From a virus: a stretch of DNA of 64,000 nt. This document shows, in pieces, positions 48,233 to 56,747 of this stretch (position 1 is the stretch's first letter; each line of letters opens with the position of its first letter). The DNA lies in IMG/VR virus record IMGVR_UViG_3300017991_000008, positions 1 to 64,000 of that record; one strand, given 5' to 3'. Under the pieces are notes generated by a model. The model was not told where the DNA came from, did no database searches, and was given only the letters and a program-made list of their open reading frames with translations. The translations under genes were made by a program, and so were the position numbers.

Positions 48233-50782
48233 ATGCATATGCCAGATTTTTATTTCGAGCAGTTAGTCACAGAGGCTTTTTTGGACCTGGTCTTTGGCTG
48301 GGTTGAAGAAGCTGATCTGGCGATTCGACAAGACATTCTCAATCCGTTAAACGGATCGGGGGATCCCAGGGGAGCCATCCACAGGGGTGGAGAAGTAACC
48401 CCCACAGCGGCACCGTCCATGGCTGTTAAGGCTGCTGCGATCTATGCCACAGATCCAGATGGCAGGCGGGTGTATTGGGGATCGGAACAAAATGTGGATT
48501 GTTCGGTAGACTACCTCGGGGTGACTACGGATGTTTCCACAGGTGGGAACGAAAAATATCTAGGCATATTTGCCGAGTTTGATCGAGAACTCACCGAGCA
48601 AAAGATAGATGGCAATGGTGTACCGGTATGGACACAACAGCTAGAGTCCTTTGACATTAAGGTGTACCAGGGAACCGAAGCCACCATTGGCTCCGCATTG
48701 CCACCCACGACACCCACCGGCATGATTCGGTTGGCCAATGTCCGTCTGGTGTACAATCAGACACAGATATTGACAGCGGACATTGAATACGACACGGCTA
48801 GCTACCTCCGTGAAGACTGGGTACGCATGACCGGGGCCGAGCTTGGTGATTTTGTACACGGTATTCCATCGGAAGCTATTGAGGAATTGTTCGTCTGGTT
48901 GGATGACGTGGCTGCCGGTAACGCCACATTCACATCAACGTCCAATTGGCATGACGGATCTTCAATTGCGTCTACAGTGGTGGCTGGCGCCATAAATGAA
49001 ATAGTATCCGATCTTGCAGCAACAGCAGGTGCGGACAGGGTAGGGGCTGCTGCTCATACTACGTCCGGGGGATATGCCGATCTAGCCGCTGGATCTGTAC
49101 AAGACCAGCATAACTCTTTAGCCGATGATATTGACGGTCATATTGCTGGAGGGGCTCCAAATCACCCGGCAACTGCTATTACGACCGCGGCAGATACGAC
49201 GGTGTTGATGTATTTCGACGACGTCTCATTTCAAGCTGTGGGAACAACCCTAACCAACGAGGACGACGGCCAGTGTGTTGTTGCGGAGTATCTAAGCGAC
49301 AACCATATCCGGGTCAGGGATGTTACTGGCACATGGACACCGGGGGCTGGTGTAGATGTGGGTGGTTCCTATGTAGCCGCCGAATTCTACTATAATGGTC
49401 AAGAAGGGGATCCGGAAAACCTGGCAACCAGTGAGGTTCAAACTGAACTCGAAAAGGCTTTTGTTGCGATAAACGCCCGTGCCAAGGTGGATCAACGTGA
49501 GAGAATAACAGAGAGGTGGAACTTTGATGCTCCACTAACTGTGAACGGTCCAATGCACGTAACAAGTCTGCTTGGAGGTACATACCCTAACCTGCCGCTT
49601 GAGGACTTGATTGTAAAGAAGGGTTCCGATTCTGTGATCCAGTCGTTAGCCTACGAGTTCCAGGAGACAGTCGGGGCCACAAATGTCAACGACATGTGCA
49701 AAGGTATCGTCTACAACCTGGGCGGCCAGAAGAACCAGCGTCCCTGTATCTATGTTTCGGGTTACGATGATAACTCAATTCAGCAGTTGTGGATTGAGGA
49801 CGACGACGAAGACATAAATGAGCAAACCGTTCCTATAGTTGTGGACGCGGTGGGAACACCGTTACCATCCGGTGACAACGTCGCTGCTCTTGCTTGTAAT
49901 GGTGAAAAGTTGTTCATTCTTGTAGACGACGATGGCGCTGGAACCGATGCTTATCTGGTCTGTCTCAATATGAAACGCCGCGGTGAGTGGGAATGGACCT
50001 ACGATCTGACCGGGTTTGACTGTGGCTCGGCACCATACAAAAGGTCTAATATGCAGGCAGACGCAAACTACGTCTGGATGTGTTTTGGTGGTGAGGCCGC
50101 GGATGGTACACCTCTGGCCAGGTTGAATGTAGATGGGACAAACATCCAGAGCGGTTCGGGAGACTGGAGCACTGCCGGTTATACGCCTTGCGGTGGATTC
50201 AGCGTCACGGAAAGCCGTATATGGTTCACGGTTGATCAATTATTAGGGAATAACTGCTATCTGGTCGCAGCAACGTTGACCTGTGGAGCTCCCGGCGTTG
50301 GAACCACACTCTTAAACGGGGCCGGGTTGAAATGTCGTAGTATAGCAACACCTGGTCGATTTGTGGTGTGTCCATTGGATACAGGAACAGCAACACCTGA
50401 TGCCAATGTGTATGTCCGGGACACCGTCGGTGACATAGATGGGTTACAACTAACACTTCAAAATCTTCGAGAAGGGGAAGTACCAGTTAGGGTGACATTT
50501 GATGGTCACTATCTGTGGTTTAAGTGTGTGGGGTATTACACCGGCAACGCCGATTCTGGTCCCTCTAAGCAGTGTTTAATTCCTGTACATTTGAGCCAAA
50601 TTCAAGGAGCATCACAGGATATATTTGAACCCAGATTCTTCGTGGAGGCTCCAACCACTACCGGCAATTCGACTAATACAGGTTTGGTTCTTGCCTGGGG
50701 GCCTGGTATTTGGATGACGCCCAGTATCGGAGACCAGCAAGTTGTGTCGGTTCAGATGGGAACTGGGTTGATCATAAATTAG
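48233..50782 (+). CDS. tail fibre / receptor-binding protein
   Basis: 849 residues, AGGAGG 9 bases before ATG 48233. The N-terminal 170 residues appear to be the baseplate-attachment part (FEQLVTEAFLDLVFGWVEEAD, in part). A helical/alanine-rich stalk follows (ASTVVAGAINEIVSDLAATAG). The C-terminal half (about 430-849) has recurrent YVWMCFGG-, LWFKCVG- and LFILVDDDG-type strands, as in beta-propeller or blade repeats. Position after gpI fits a host-binding fibre. No chaperone gene is evident beside it. Confidence 0.7.
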   Translation: MHMPDFYFEQLVTEAFLDLVFGWVEEADLAIRQDILNPLNGSGDPRGAIHRGGEVTPTAAPSMAVKAAAIYATDPDGRRVYWGSEQNVDCSVDYLGVTTDVSTGGNEKYLGIFAEFDRELTEQKIDGNGVPVWTQQLESFDIKVYQGTEATIGSALPPTTPTGMIRLANVRLVYNQTQILTADIEYDTASYLREDWVRMTGAELGDFVHGIPSEAIEELFVWLDDVAAGNATFTSTSNWHDGSSIASTVVAGAINEIVSDLAATAGADRVGAAAHTTSGGYADLAAGSVQDQHNSLADDIDGHIAGGAPNHPATAITTAADTTVLMYFDDVSFQAVGTTLTNEDDGQCVVAEYLSDNHIRVRDVTGTWTPGAGVDVGGSYVAAEFYYNGQEGDPENLATSEVQTELEKAFVAINARAKVDQRERITERWNFDAPLTVNGPMHVTSLLGGTYPNLPLEDLIVKKGSDSVIQSLAYEFQETVGATNVNDMCKGIVYNLGGQKNQRPCIYVSGYDDNSIQQLWIEDDDEDINEQTVPIVVDAVGTPLPSGDNVAALACNGEKLFILVDDDGAGTDAYLVCLNMKRRGEWEWTYDLTGFDCGSAPYKRSNMQADANYVWMCFGGEAADGTPLARLNVDGTNIQSGSGDWSTAGYTPCGGFSVTESRIWFTVDQLLGNNCYLVAATLTCGAPGVGTTLLNGAGLKCRSIATPGRFVVCPLDTGTATPDANVYVRDTVGDIDGLQLTLQNLREGEVPVRVTFDGHYLWFKCVGYYTGNADSGPSKQCLIPVHLSQIQGASQDIFEPRFFVEAPTTTGNSTNTGLVLAWGPGIWMTPSIGDQQVVSVQMGTGLIIN

Positions 50783-50812
50783 TTAGAATATGGGGGCAGG
50801 AAGGGTTTGGCA

Positions 50813-51352
50813 ATGGCCGATGACAGGGGCTTTTATAGCATGACGAGAGACAGCAGCGAAGAAAAGGTAACCCTTGCCACTCTGGGAACGAAGATGGACA
50901 CCATGGCCGCAACCCTTGTTTCTGTAGACAAAAATGTCCGGGATCTAAGTATTGCGCAAGCAAAGACAGAGCAATCGGTGAAATCATCTTGGCATGATAT
51001 TAACACCTTGAAGAAAACAATATCTGAGATCCCCGAAACCTTTAATAAGGGTATAAAAGAGCATGCGGAGGAATGTATAGCCAGGGAACGTGCTCGCAAT
51101 AAGGCAATAACCTCTGATTCGGACACAAAAATTGTACGACCAGATGATTCTCAAATAGTACCTTTGCTAGCCAGAGAACCTCTATCACAAAGTAATTTCA
51201 ATATTTCAAAGGGGCTTTTGAAGTGGATGATAATTGGATTTATTATTCTTGGGGCTGGATTCGTTGGAGCCGGCATAGTAATAGGAGCCACCGTTCAAAA
51301 TGCACCACAAAATGCCGGTGAGATTTTAAAACCCATAATTCAAAGAAAATAA
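50813..51352 (+). CDS. coiled-coil protein with C-terminal TM helix (possible holin)
   Basis: ATG 50813 with AGGAAGG 8 bases upstream (TTG 50807 is in frame). 179 residues: coiled coil at about 20-75, a charged middle, and one hydrophobic helix WMIIGFIILGAGFVGAGIVIGA at about 138-160 (in part), then a short tail. N-in coiled coil plus single TM recalls the XhlA-like or pinholin-type class, though this chain is about twice as long. The amidase lies 8 kb away. A tail-fibre or envelope function cannot be excluded. Confidence 0.55.
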   Translation: MADDRGFYSMTRDSSEEKVTLATLGTKMDTMAATLVSVDKNVRDLSIAQAKTEQSVKSSWHDINTLKKTISEIPETFNKGIKEHAEECIARERARNKAITSDSDTKIVRPDDSQIVPLLAREPLSQSNFNISKGLLKWMIIGFIILGAGFVGAGIVIGATVQNAPQNAGEILKPIIQRK

Positions 51353-51371
51353 AAAAAGTGTGTTTTGCGTA

Positions 51372-51399
51372 TTGATTCTTCGCAAAAAATGTGTAAAAT
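51372..51399 (+). promoter_or_regulatory. promoter candidate TTGATT-N16-TAAAAT
   Basis: TTGATT at 51372-51377, 16 bases, TAAAAT at 51394-51399, in an AT-rich 123-base gap. The imperfect dyad GGTTGAC/GTCAGCC at 51421-51438 lies about 15-20 bases after the expected start point. It would serve the XRE regulator gene and the replication genes after it. Confidence 0.5.
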
Positions 51400-51420
51400 A
51401 TAAATAAGCTGGTTGTTTTG

Positions 51421-51438
51421 GGTTGACGGTTGTCAGCC
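51421..51438 (+). promoter_or_regulatory. imperfect dyad, possible operator or leader hairpin
   Basis: GGTTGAC-ggtt-GTCAGCC: 7 base pairs with one G-U around a 4-base loop. Lies between the promoter candidate and the ribosome site GGGGAGG of the regulator gene, so autoregulation is conceivable. Confidence 0.35.
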
Positions 51439-51475
51439 ACGTGCCGTGTGAGTATCAGTCCGGGGAGGTAACTGT

Positions 51476-51973
51476 ATGGAGATTAGGACAATAGATGTAG
51501 CAAAAAAAGTGGACCAGATAAGGGTGGACAAGGCAATGGCTGTGAGCGAGTTTTCTCGATCTCTTGGTGTTCACGAAAACACCATGAGATACTTTCTGAG
51601 CAAGAACAACCCCAGGTTGTCCAACGTCTGCGACATAGCAGAAAAACTAGGTGTTTCTGTTGCCTACCTAATATCGGAAGATTCAAAGGATCGTGCGTTG
51701 TATCTGGTTTATGACGAGAACGGTAAGCAGGTGAAACCAAATGTCACAGCCAGAGTACGCATGATTCTCAAGGAAAGGGATCAGTTTATCTCGGACGTAA
51801 CTAACAGGATAGGCGTGGCAACAAGCTGGTGGTCACCGACGTTGAAACAGAACAACCCAACCATGAAAACGTTGGCAAGAATAGCGTATGCTCTACAGGT
51901 GGATCCGGTTGACCTGATTATACCGGTCACACATGAAGAGTTCGGAAAAATAATGATACCAAAGGCGGGGTAG
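51476..51973 (+). CDS. transcription regulator with two XRE helix-turn-helix domains
   Basis: 165 residues, GGGGAGG 7 bases before ATG 51476. Domain one (about 10-68) has VSEFSRSLGVHENTMRYFLS and SNVCDIAEKLGVSVAYLI. Domain two (about 90-150) has ISDVTNRIGVATSWWSPTLK and MKTLARIAYALQVDPVDLI. Two full Cro/CI-like units in one chain suggest binding to paired or asymmetric sites as a monomer. There is no cleavage (S24) domain. It lies at the head of the exo-recT-replication cluster and probably controls it. Confidence 0.75.
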   Translation: MEIRTIDVAKKVDQIRVDKAMAVSEFSRSLGVHENTMRYFLSKNNPRLSNVCDIAEKLGVSVAYLISEDSKDRALYLVYDENGKQVKPNVTARVRMILKERDQFISDVTNRIGVATSWWSPTLKQNNPTMKTLARIAYALQVDPVDLIIPVTHEEFGKIMIPKAG

Positions 51974-51997
51974 CAGAAGGGGAGAGAGCAGAAGACA

Positions 51998-52135
51998 TTG
52001 TCAAACAAAAAAAGAAAGACATTAACCCCTGAACAGGAAGAGAAGGTGAATAAAGCCTTTGAGGTTTTTTACGACACCACCTTAACCAAAAAAGAAAAAC
52101 GGAAAAGGTTGAGGGCTCTACGAATCAGAGGGTAA
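51998..52135 (+). CDS. small basic protein, 45 aa
   Basis: A short frame from TTG 51998 to TAA 52133-52135, too small to be obvious. The product MSNKKRKTLTPEQEEKVNKA... is charged throughout, with a Lys/Arg-rich C-terminus. GGGGAGAG lies 11-18 bases upstream, rather far. It fits the gap between the XRE gene and the exonuclease with no other candidate. Function unknown. Confidence 0.45.
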   Translation: MSNKKRKTLTPEQEEKVNKAFEVFYDTTLTKKEKRKRLRALRIRG

Positions 52136-52147
52136 CCGGAGAAACAC

Positions 52148-53146
52148 ATGTCCACAGAATTATTTCGACAGGAACGTGCGGGACAGATCCGTGCTTCAGA
52201 GTGTTGCGTGTTAATGGGGTGCGAGGGGTACGATGGCAAGATCGCCTTTGACCTATTTTTGGAGTTGAAAAAGGGGGTAGGGTTTGAACCTGTTTCCAGT
52301 TATGATTCCGACAGTGACGAGCACGTTGAGTACGAATCCGATGACATACGCCGTGGCAATCTATACGAGCCCTTTGCTCTGCGTTTTGCATCCGAGGATC
52401 TAGAGATAGGAATCGATTTTGCCAAAGACAAGGACGACGGCATTAGACGGTTCTCTCGCCGGCATCCCAAGCATAAATTCATGGGAGCAATGCCGGACGG
52501 GGTATTTGAAGACGGATGGATAGCCGAGGCAAAGTGTCCCAGACCCCATGTTCTAAGGAAGCAATTAGAGGAAGGTCCCTACGAAAAGTTCATCTGGCAG
52601 ATGACCATGCAACTGGCGTGTTATCCCGAAGCACCTGGGGCTAGGTTTATTCTGTATGATTGTGTGGAATGTCGTTCGTACGTGTACCAGTTTCCCAGGG
52701 AGGCCATGAAGATAGAGGCTCTTGAGAAGCGTTGTGTGGATTTTTGGACACGCCATATAGAAGGGGACGAGCCCTTTTCTCAGGACGATTGGGACAAGCC
52801 GGTACCAGTGCCACCGGTTAACCCTTTAAAGCAAGCAGATTACACTGTCGTGGCAGGGAGGGCATGGTCTGAAACCGTTCGGAGGTTTGTGAAGTCTAAA
52901 AATACGATCAAGGCTGCGGAGATAGATCTCGACGCGGCAAAGACAATGATAGCAGACAGTGCACAGGCTGTCGGGCTCGAGAAGATCAAGGTGGACGGGC
53001 ATAGGTTCCTGGTTCGATACGCAACTAGAAGGTCTCTGGACAAAAGGTCTGTGAAGGCTGATTATCCAGATTTGGATTTTGACAAATATATGCGGGACGG
53101 GAAACCGTTCCTGGAAGTGAGACACTACCCACCGGGTAGAAGCTAA
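52148..53146 (+). CDS. YqaJ-like phage exonuclease (Red-alpha-type)
   Basis: 332 residues. RQERAGQIRASECCVLMG at the start and then MGAMPDGVFEDGWIAEAKCP, with the catalytic D (MPDG) and E-x-K (AEAK) of the lambda-exonuclease/YqaJ fold. YEKFIWQMTMQLACYPEA follows and supplies the helper Gln region. It chews 5' ends of double-stranded DNA to leave 3' tails. The recT gene follows 10 bases later, making a two-gene recombination unit. The last third (DUF-like, helical) is an extension. Confidence 0.85.
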   Translation: MSTELFRQERAGQIRASECCVLMGCEGYDGKIAFDLFLELKKGVGFEPVSSYDSDSDEHVEYESDDIRRGNLYEPFALRFASEDLEIGIDFAKDKDDGIRRFSRRHPKHKFMGAMPDGVFEDGWIAEAKCPRPHVLRKQLEEGPYEKFIWQMTMQLACYPEAPGARFILYDCVECRSYVYQFPREAMKIEALEKRCVDFWTRHIEGDEPFSQDDWDKPVPVPPVNPLKQADYTVVAGRAWSETVRRFVKSKNTIKAAEIDLDAAKTMIADSAQAVGLEKIKVDGHRFLVRYATRRSLDKRSVKADYPDLDFDKYMRDGKPFLEVRHYPPGRS

Positions 53147-53156
53147 AGGAGAAGAC

Positions 53157-54137
53157 ATGAACGATTCACACAGTGGAGGGATCCAGGTATTCAGCACAAC
53201 CAAGTCTATTTTAAAGAAGTACGAGAACAGTATGAAGTCAGTACTTCCGGCCAGTATCGATATTGACAGGATCAAGGGTATTGTGTTTGAGGCTGTGAGA
53301 AACAAGCCCAAAGACATGGCCAAGATCTTTACAACGTCCACCGGTCAGGCTTCTTTCATTACGGCAGTGATCAGGTCGGCCAAGGTGGGGCTGGCACCAG
53401 ACGGCCAGGTGGCGGCCATTGTCCCTCGCAGGGTAAAGAACGTCTGGATGGCCAACTTCGAACCCATGTGGAGAGGGCTAGCTGTGCTTGCGTACAACTC
53501 GGGACAGGTGAAAGCAATCCGGGGGGACTACGTGTACACCGAGGACGAGTTTGAGTACGAGGACGGGCTTTATGTTAAGCTCAGGCACAAGAAAGCACCC
53601 AAGCCGGATCGGGGCAAGCTAATGGCGGCCTGGGCAGTTGTGGAAACTATCCATGGGGGACTCATACCGAAGGTGGTTTACCAGTTCGACGTGGACAGGG
53701 CCAGACAGGGGGTTACCCACTCAACCAACCCGAGAGCGGCAGAGAACCAATGGGACGCCGAGATGTGGCGCAAGACGGCATACAAGCAAGCACTAGCCAC
53801 GGCTCCAATGTCAGACGAGCTCAGAACCGCAATAGTGTCCGATGACCAGGGGGTAGCAGCGGAACTATCTGGTGACGAGGGCATGATTATCGATATCGAC
53901 CCAGTGATAGGAGACGACGAGGATTTTGACGGAGCAGGGGAGATGTCAGACGCTGAATTGACCATGGCCATGTCTGCGGAAGCTGCCCAGAAACCCAAAG
54001 AAGAACCGGCGCCACATATACAGGAACCGATAACAAAACCCGAACCTGAGAATGAGCCTGAACCTGCTGGGTTACCTGGGATTCCCAAAAATACCAGTAA
54101 TCAAAACACGGAGATATCGAAAAGCAGGGATTTTTAG
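53157..54137 (+). CDS. recT: RecT-family single-strand annealing protein
   Basis: 326 residues, AAAGGAG before ATG 53157. The core includes FTTSTGQASFITAVIRSAKVGLAPDGQVAAIVP (quoted in part), the RecT hallmark; then PMWRGLAVLAYNSGQVKAIRG, FEYEDGLYVKL and MWRKTAYKQALATAP. After about residue 235 the chain is acidic and Pro-rich, probably disordered; such tails in annealing proteins often contact SSB. It anneals the 3' tails made by the exonuclease upstream. Confidence 0.88.
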   Translation: MNDSHSGGIQVFSTTKSILKKYENSMKSVLPASIDIDRIKGIVFEAVRNKPKDMAKIFTTSTGQASFITAVIRSAKVGLAPDGQVAAIVPRRVKNVWMANFEPMWRGLAVLAYNSGQVKAIRGDYVYTEDEFEYEDGLYVKLRHKKAPKPDRGKLMAAWAVVETIHGGLIPKVVYQFDVDRARQGVTHSTNPRAAENQWDAEMWRKTAYKQALATAPMSDELRTAIVSDDQGVAAELSGDEGMIIDIDPVIGDDEDFDGAGEMSDAELTMAMSAEAAQKPKEEPAPHIQEPITKPEPENEPEPAGLPGIPKNTSNQNTEISKSRDF

Positions 54138-54143
54138 GCTTGA

Positions 54144-54198
54144 TGAAGTACAGGTGCTAGTCTAGTGTAGATTACACCGGGGGCACCTGTCCTTCATG
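54144..54198 (+). promoter_or_regulatory. large hairpin between recT and the replication genes
   Basis: ATGAAGTACAGGTGC (54144-54158) pairs with GCACCTGTCCTTCAT (54184-54198): 14 of 15 positions match. Inside, GTGTA (54166-54170) and TACAC (54174-54178) form a second stem with a 3-base loop. The left internal loop contains the TGCTAGTCTAG motif also seen at 28030. No T run follows. Confidence 0.6.
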
Positions 54199-54306
54199 GG
54201 CTGCTACAGACCGGGTCTTCTCCCCCGCGTGAAAAGTTTGTAGCGGTCTATCAAGGGCAGGTGTTAAGTGAGACGATGAAGACTACTCAACTAAAAGGAA
54301 ACGCAG
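54199..54306 (+). other. rest of the recT-replication gap, alternative pairings
   Basis: GCTACA (54204-54209) can pair with TGTAGC (54240-54245), and AGACCG (54209-54214) with CGGTCT (54245-54250), but not both. AGACCGGGTCT is itself a dyad. A third CAGGTG occurs at 54259. The stretch may hold a replication origin, an RNA switch or a promoter leader; nothing in it is coding. Confidence 0.4.
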
Positions 54307-55395
54307 ATGAGACCACCATTCACGTGCGTTTATCGCGAGATCTGGGATGAAGAACGGTTCTGGGATTTGTCCGACAGTGGCAAACTGGTTTATTTCTATA
54401 CACTCACCACCACCCTGGGCAACGGTCTCGGGTGTTTCAAAGCCGGAATCGGAGCGATGGTGGAAGAGTCTCGAATGTTGGAGGAAACGTTCAAGGAAGG
54501 TTTTCAGCAATGTTTAAAGGCTGGCTTCTTTGAATACGACGAATATTACAGGGTATTGTTCCTGCCAAACTATCTGAAACGCAACGCACCAATGAACCCC
54601 AATGGGCTAATGGCGATAGGTAAAGACTTCGTCAAAATACCCGATTCCATGCTAAAAGTTAAGTGTTATCAATCTGTTAAGAATTGGGTAGACAGCAAGG
54701 GGGACAAGTTTATGGAGGCGTTTGTGATAACGTTTGGCCAAGAACCTGGCAATGTTCCCGGGAATGTTACGGGGAACGTTCCCGTCAACGATCTGGAAAC
54801 GTATTCCCAGTCCCAGTCCAATTCCAAGTCCGATAGATATATATCAAATAATAATGACATAACTGTAAAACAAGAACAAATTGTAACGGTTCCAGAGAGT
54901 AACTATGATAGATCCAGTTTGAAACCGATCAGTCGAAAGCTCGGGGACATACTGTACACATATTTTGCCCACCTGGGACAGTTTCAATGTGACGATTGGG
55001 CGGTTCGTCTCAACTCGGAGTTTGGGAAACATCTGGACCTGCCGGCTCTGTTTACAGAGATGGGAAAGACCTATGAGGGAAACCAGAAGAAGGTGGTACC
55101 GGGGAAGGAATGGGGACACTTCCGTCTGTGGTGTAGAAATGCAATGATGGGTGGGAAAGAGTTCCAGTTGGAATCCAAGAACGGAGAGAAGGTCAACCAG
55201 GGTGTTGACATCTTCAAGTCCAAGAGTGGCAGACAGCGTTTCGTTGGTTTGTTTAAAGAAGCCGGTAAGACCATTGAAGAGTGCGTTGAGACGGCATCCG
55301 AGGACGGATCCGTTCCTGGTAGTATGATTTTACAATGGCAAAAAGATCTGGAAGAATATGAACAAGAGTTGAAGGAGGCTGGTGGTGGCGAGTAA
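54307..55395 (+). CDS. replication initiation / replisome-organiser-like protein
   Basis: 362 residues behind AAAAGGAAACGCAG. The N-terminal 110 residues follow the winged-helix start of phage replisome organisers: DEERFWDLSDSGKLVYFYTL, GLGCFKAGIGAMVEESRM, FLPNYLKRNAP. A Gly/Asn/Val repeat (GNVPGNVTGNVPVND) and Ser/Asn linker separate it from a helical C-terminal half. Order just before dnaB suggests it loads the helicase, like lambda O/P or DnaD-DnaI pairs. The gene overlaps dnaB. Confidence 0.65.
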   Translation: MRPPFTCVYREIWDEERFWDLSDSGKLVYFYTLTTTLGNGLGCFKAGIGAMVEESRMLEETFKEGFQQCLKAGFFEYDEYYRVLFLPNYLKRNAPMNPNGLMAIGKDFVKIPDSMLKVKCYQSVKNWVDSKGDKFMEAFVITFGQEPGNVPGNVTGNVPVNDLETYSQSQSNSKSDRYISNNNDITVKQEQIVTVPESNYDRSSLKPISRKLGDILYTYFAHLGQFQCDDWAVRLNSEFGKHLDLPALFTEMGKTYEGNQKKVVPGKEWGHFRLWCRNAMMGGKEFQLESKNGEKVNQGVDIFKSKSGRQRFVGLFKEAGKTIEECVETASEDGSVPGSMILQWQKDLEEYEQELKEAGGGE

Positions 55396-56734
55396 AAATC
55401 ATAGGCCCAGGGTGGAGGGCAGGGTTCCACCTTACAGCCAGGAGGCTGAGACAGCAGTAATAGGGTCCATTCTCTTAAATAACGATTGCCTGAACCAAGT
55501 ATTATCTTCTCTTTCAACAGAGGACTTTTATGCTGAAGCCAACCGAAGGATCTATGAGGCAATTAAGGAACTACACGGTACCGGATCCCCTATCGACCAT
55601 GTGACACTCGGTCAGTATCTAAGTGACAAGGGCGATCTTGAGAAAATAGGTGGGGCAGTGTCCCTGGCTCGAATCACAGATGCCGTGGCTACCATGGCTA
55701 ATGTTGAGTACTACGCAAGGATCGTTCGAGAGAAGGCTAGCCTGCGAGCTCTTATTTACACGGCCCAGGAGATAGCCGCTAAGGGGCTAGGTGGAAGTTT
55801 TGAATCCACAGAAGATTTTATAGCGGAAAGTAGGTCATCGATTATTGAGGTGGCAGCTCAATCTGTTATGGAAGACGGTGGTCCCACTCACATTGCCCAG
55901 GGAATAAAGAATATCTTTTGCCGCGCGGAAAAGGGAGAAACAGCGGTTGAATATTTAAATTTTGGGTTTGGTGGACTACGGGTCCGCAAGAAGATCCCGA
56001 CGATCATTGGTGGACGTCCGTCCAATTTGAAATCCATGATTGCCTTAAATGCGTCCATTAATATGGGGAGACAGAAACACCGGGGTTTGGTTTTTAATTT
56101 AGAAGACGAGGAAGACACACTTTGGGCCAGAGCGTTGGCGTCTGCTTCCATGGTGGATTTGGGCAAAATCGAAGACAACAAGATGGCTGCAGAGGATTGG
56201 CCCAGGTTGATCGAAGGGGCAAACCAACTGTCCACGCTTCCTATTTGGTGTTATGACAAGACACGGGTGTCGTCGGAATGGATTTATCACAAGGCTGCTG
56301 TGCACAAGGAACGCCACGGTCTCGACTGGATCATAGTCGATTATTTACAGCTAATGAGAGACAAGGGGGCTGACCGGTACGACCGATTCTCGAATTCGGT
56401 GGAGGGTCTCACGGAGGTGGCTAGGGTTCTAGGCGTTGCCATGATTATTATTAGCCAGATAAAACGACCCAAAAACCTGTCTCCAGGGGTTGTTCCCAAT
56501 CCACCCACAGAAGAGGAACTCAAAGAAACTGGAGCTCTCGAGCAGGCGGGGAAGACAATCTACTTGTCCCACTATCCGTCACACTACGATAAAGAGGGAA
56601 CGAACCCGAATTGTGACCCGACCAGGGTGAGAATAGAAACAGCAAAACAGAGCAACGGCCCCTGCGGTGTCAGGTGGTGTTCCTGTGACCCGAGGAGAAT
56701 GTGGGTAGGGGACAAGGCTGTTGCCGATTATTAA
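55385..56734 (+). CDS. dnaB: DnaB-type replicative helicase with altered Walker A
   Basis: AAGGAGG lies 6 bases before GTG 55385; GTG 55382 would also be in frame but is too close. About 449 residues. The N-terminal domain has QEAETAVIGSILLNNDCLNQV and FYAEANRRIYEAI. The RecA-like domain has the P-loop GGRPSNLKSM. The invariant Gly before Lys is Leu (codon TTG at 56027-56029) and the usual Thr is Ser. Walker B is LDWIIVDYLQLM, and RVLGVAMIIISQIKRP follows. Replicative helicase that unwinds the fork. Everything else fits DnaB, so a functional variant is more likely than decay. Confidence 0.85.
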   Translation: MASKNHRPRVEGRVPPYSQEAETAVIGSILLNNDCLNQVLSSLSTEDFYAEANRRIYEAIKELHGTGSPIDHVTLGQYLSDKGDLEKIGGAVSLARITDAVATMANVEYYARIVREKASLRALIYTAQEIAAKGLGGSFESTEDFIAESRSSIIEVAAQSVMEDGGPTHIAQGIKNIFCRAEKGETAVEYLNFGFGGLRVRKKIPTIIGGRPSNLKSMIALNASINMGRQKHRGLVFNLEDEEDTLWARALASASMVDLGKIEDNKMAAEDWPRLIEGANQLSTLPIWCYDKTRVSSEWIYHKAAVHKERHGLDWIIVDYLQLMRDKGADRYDRFSNSVEGLTEVARVLGVAMIIISQIKRPKNLSPGVVPNPPTEEELKETGALEQAGKTIYLSHYPSHYDKEGTNPNCDPTRVRIETAKQSNGPCGVRWCSCDPRRMWVGDKAVADY

Positions 56735-56747
56735 AGGAAGGTGACCA

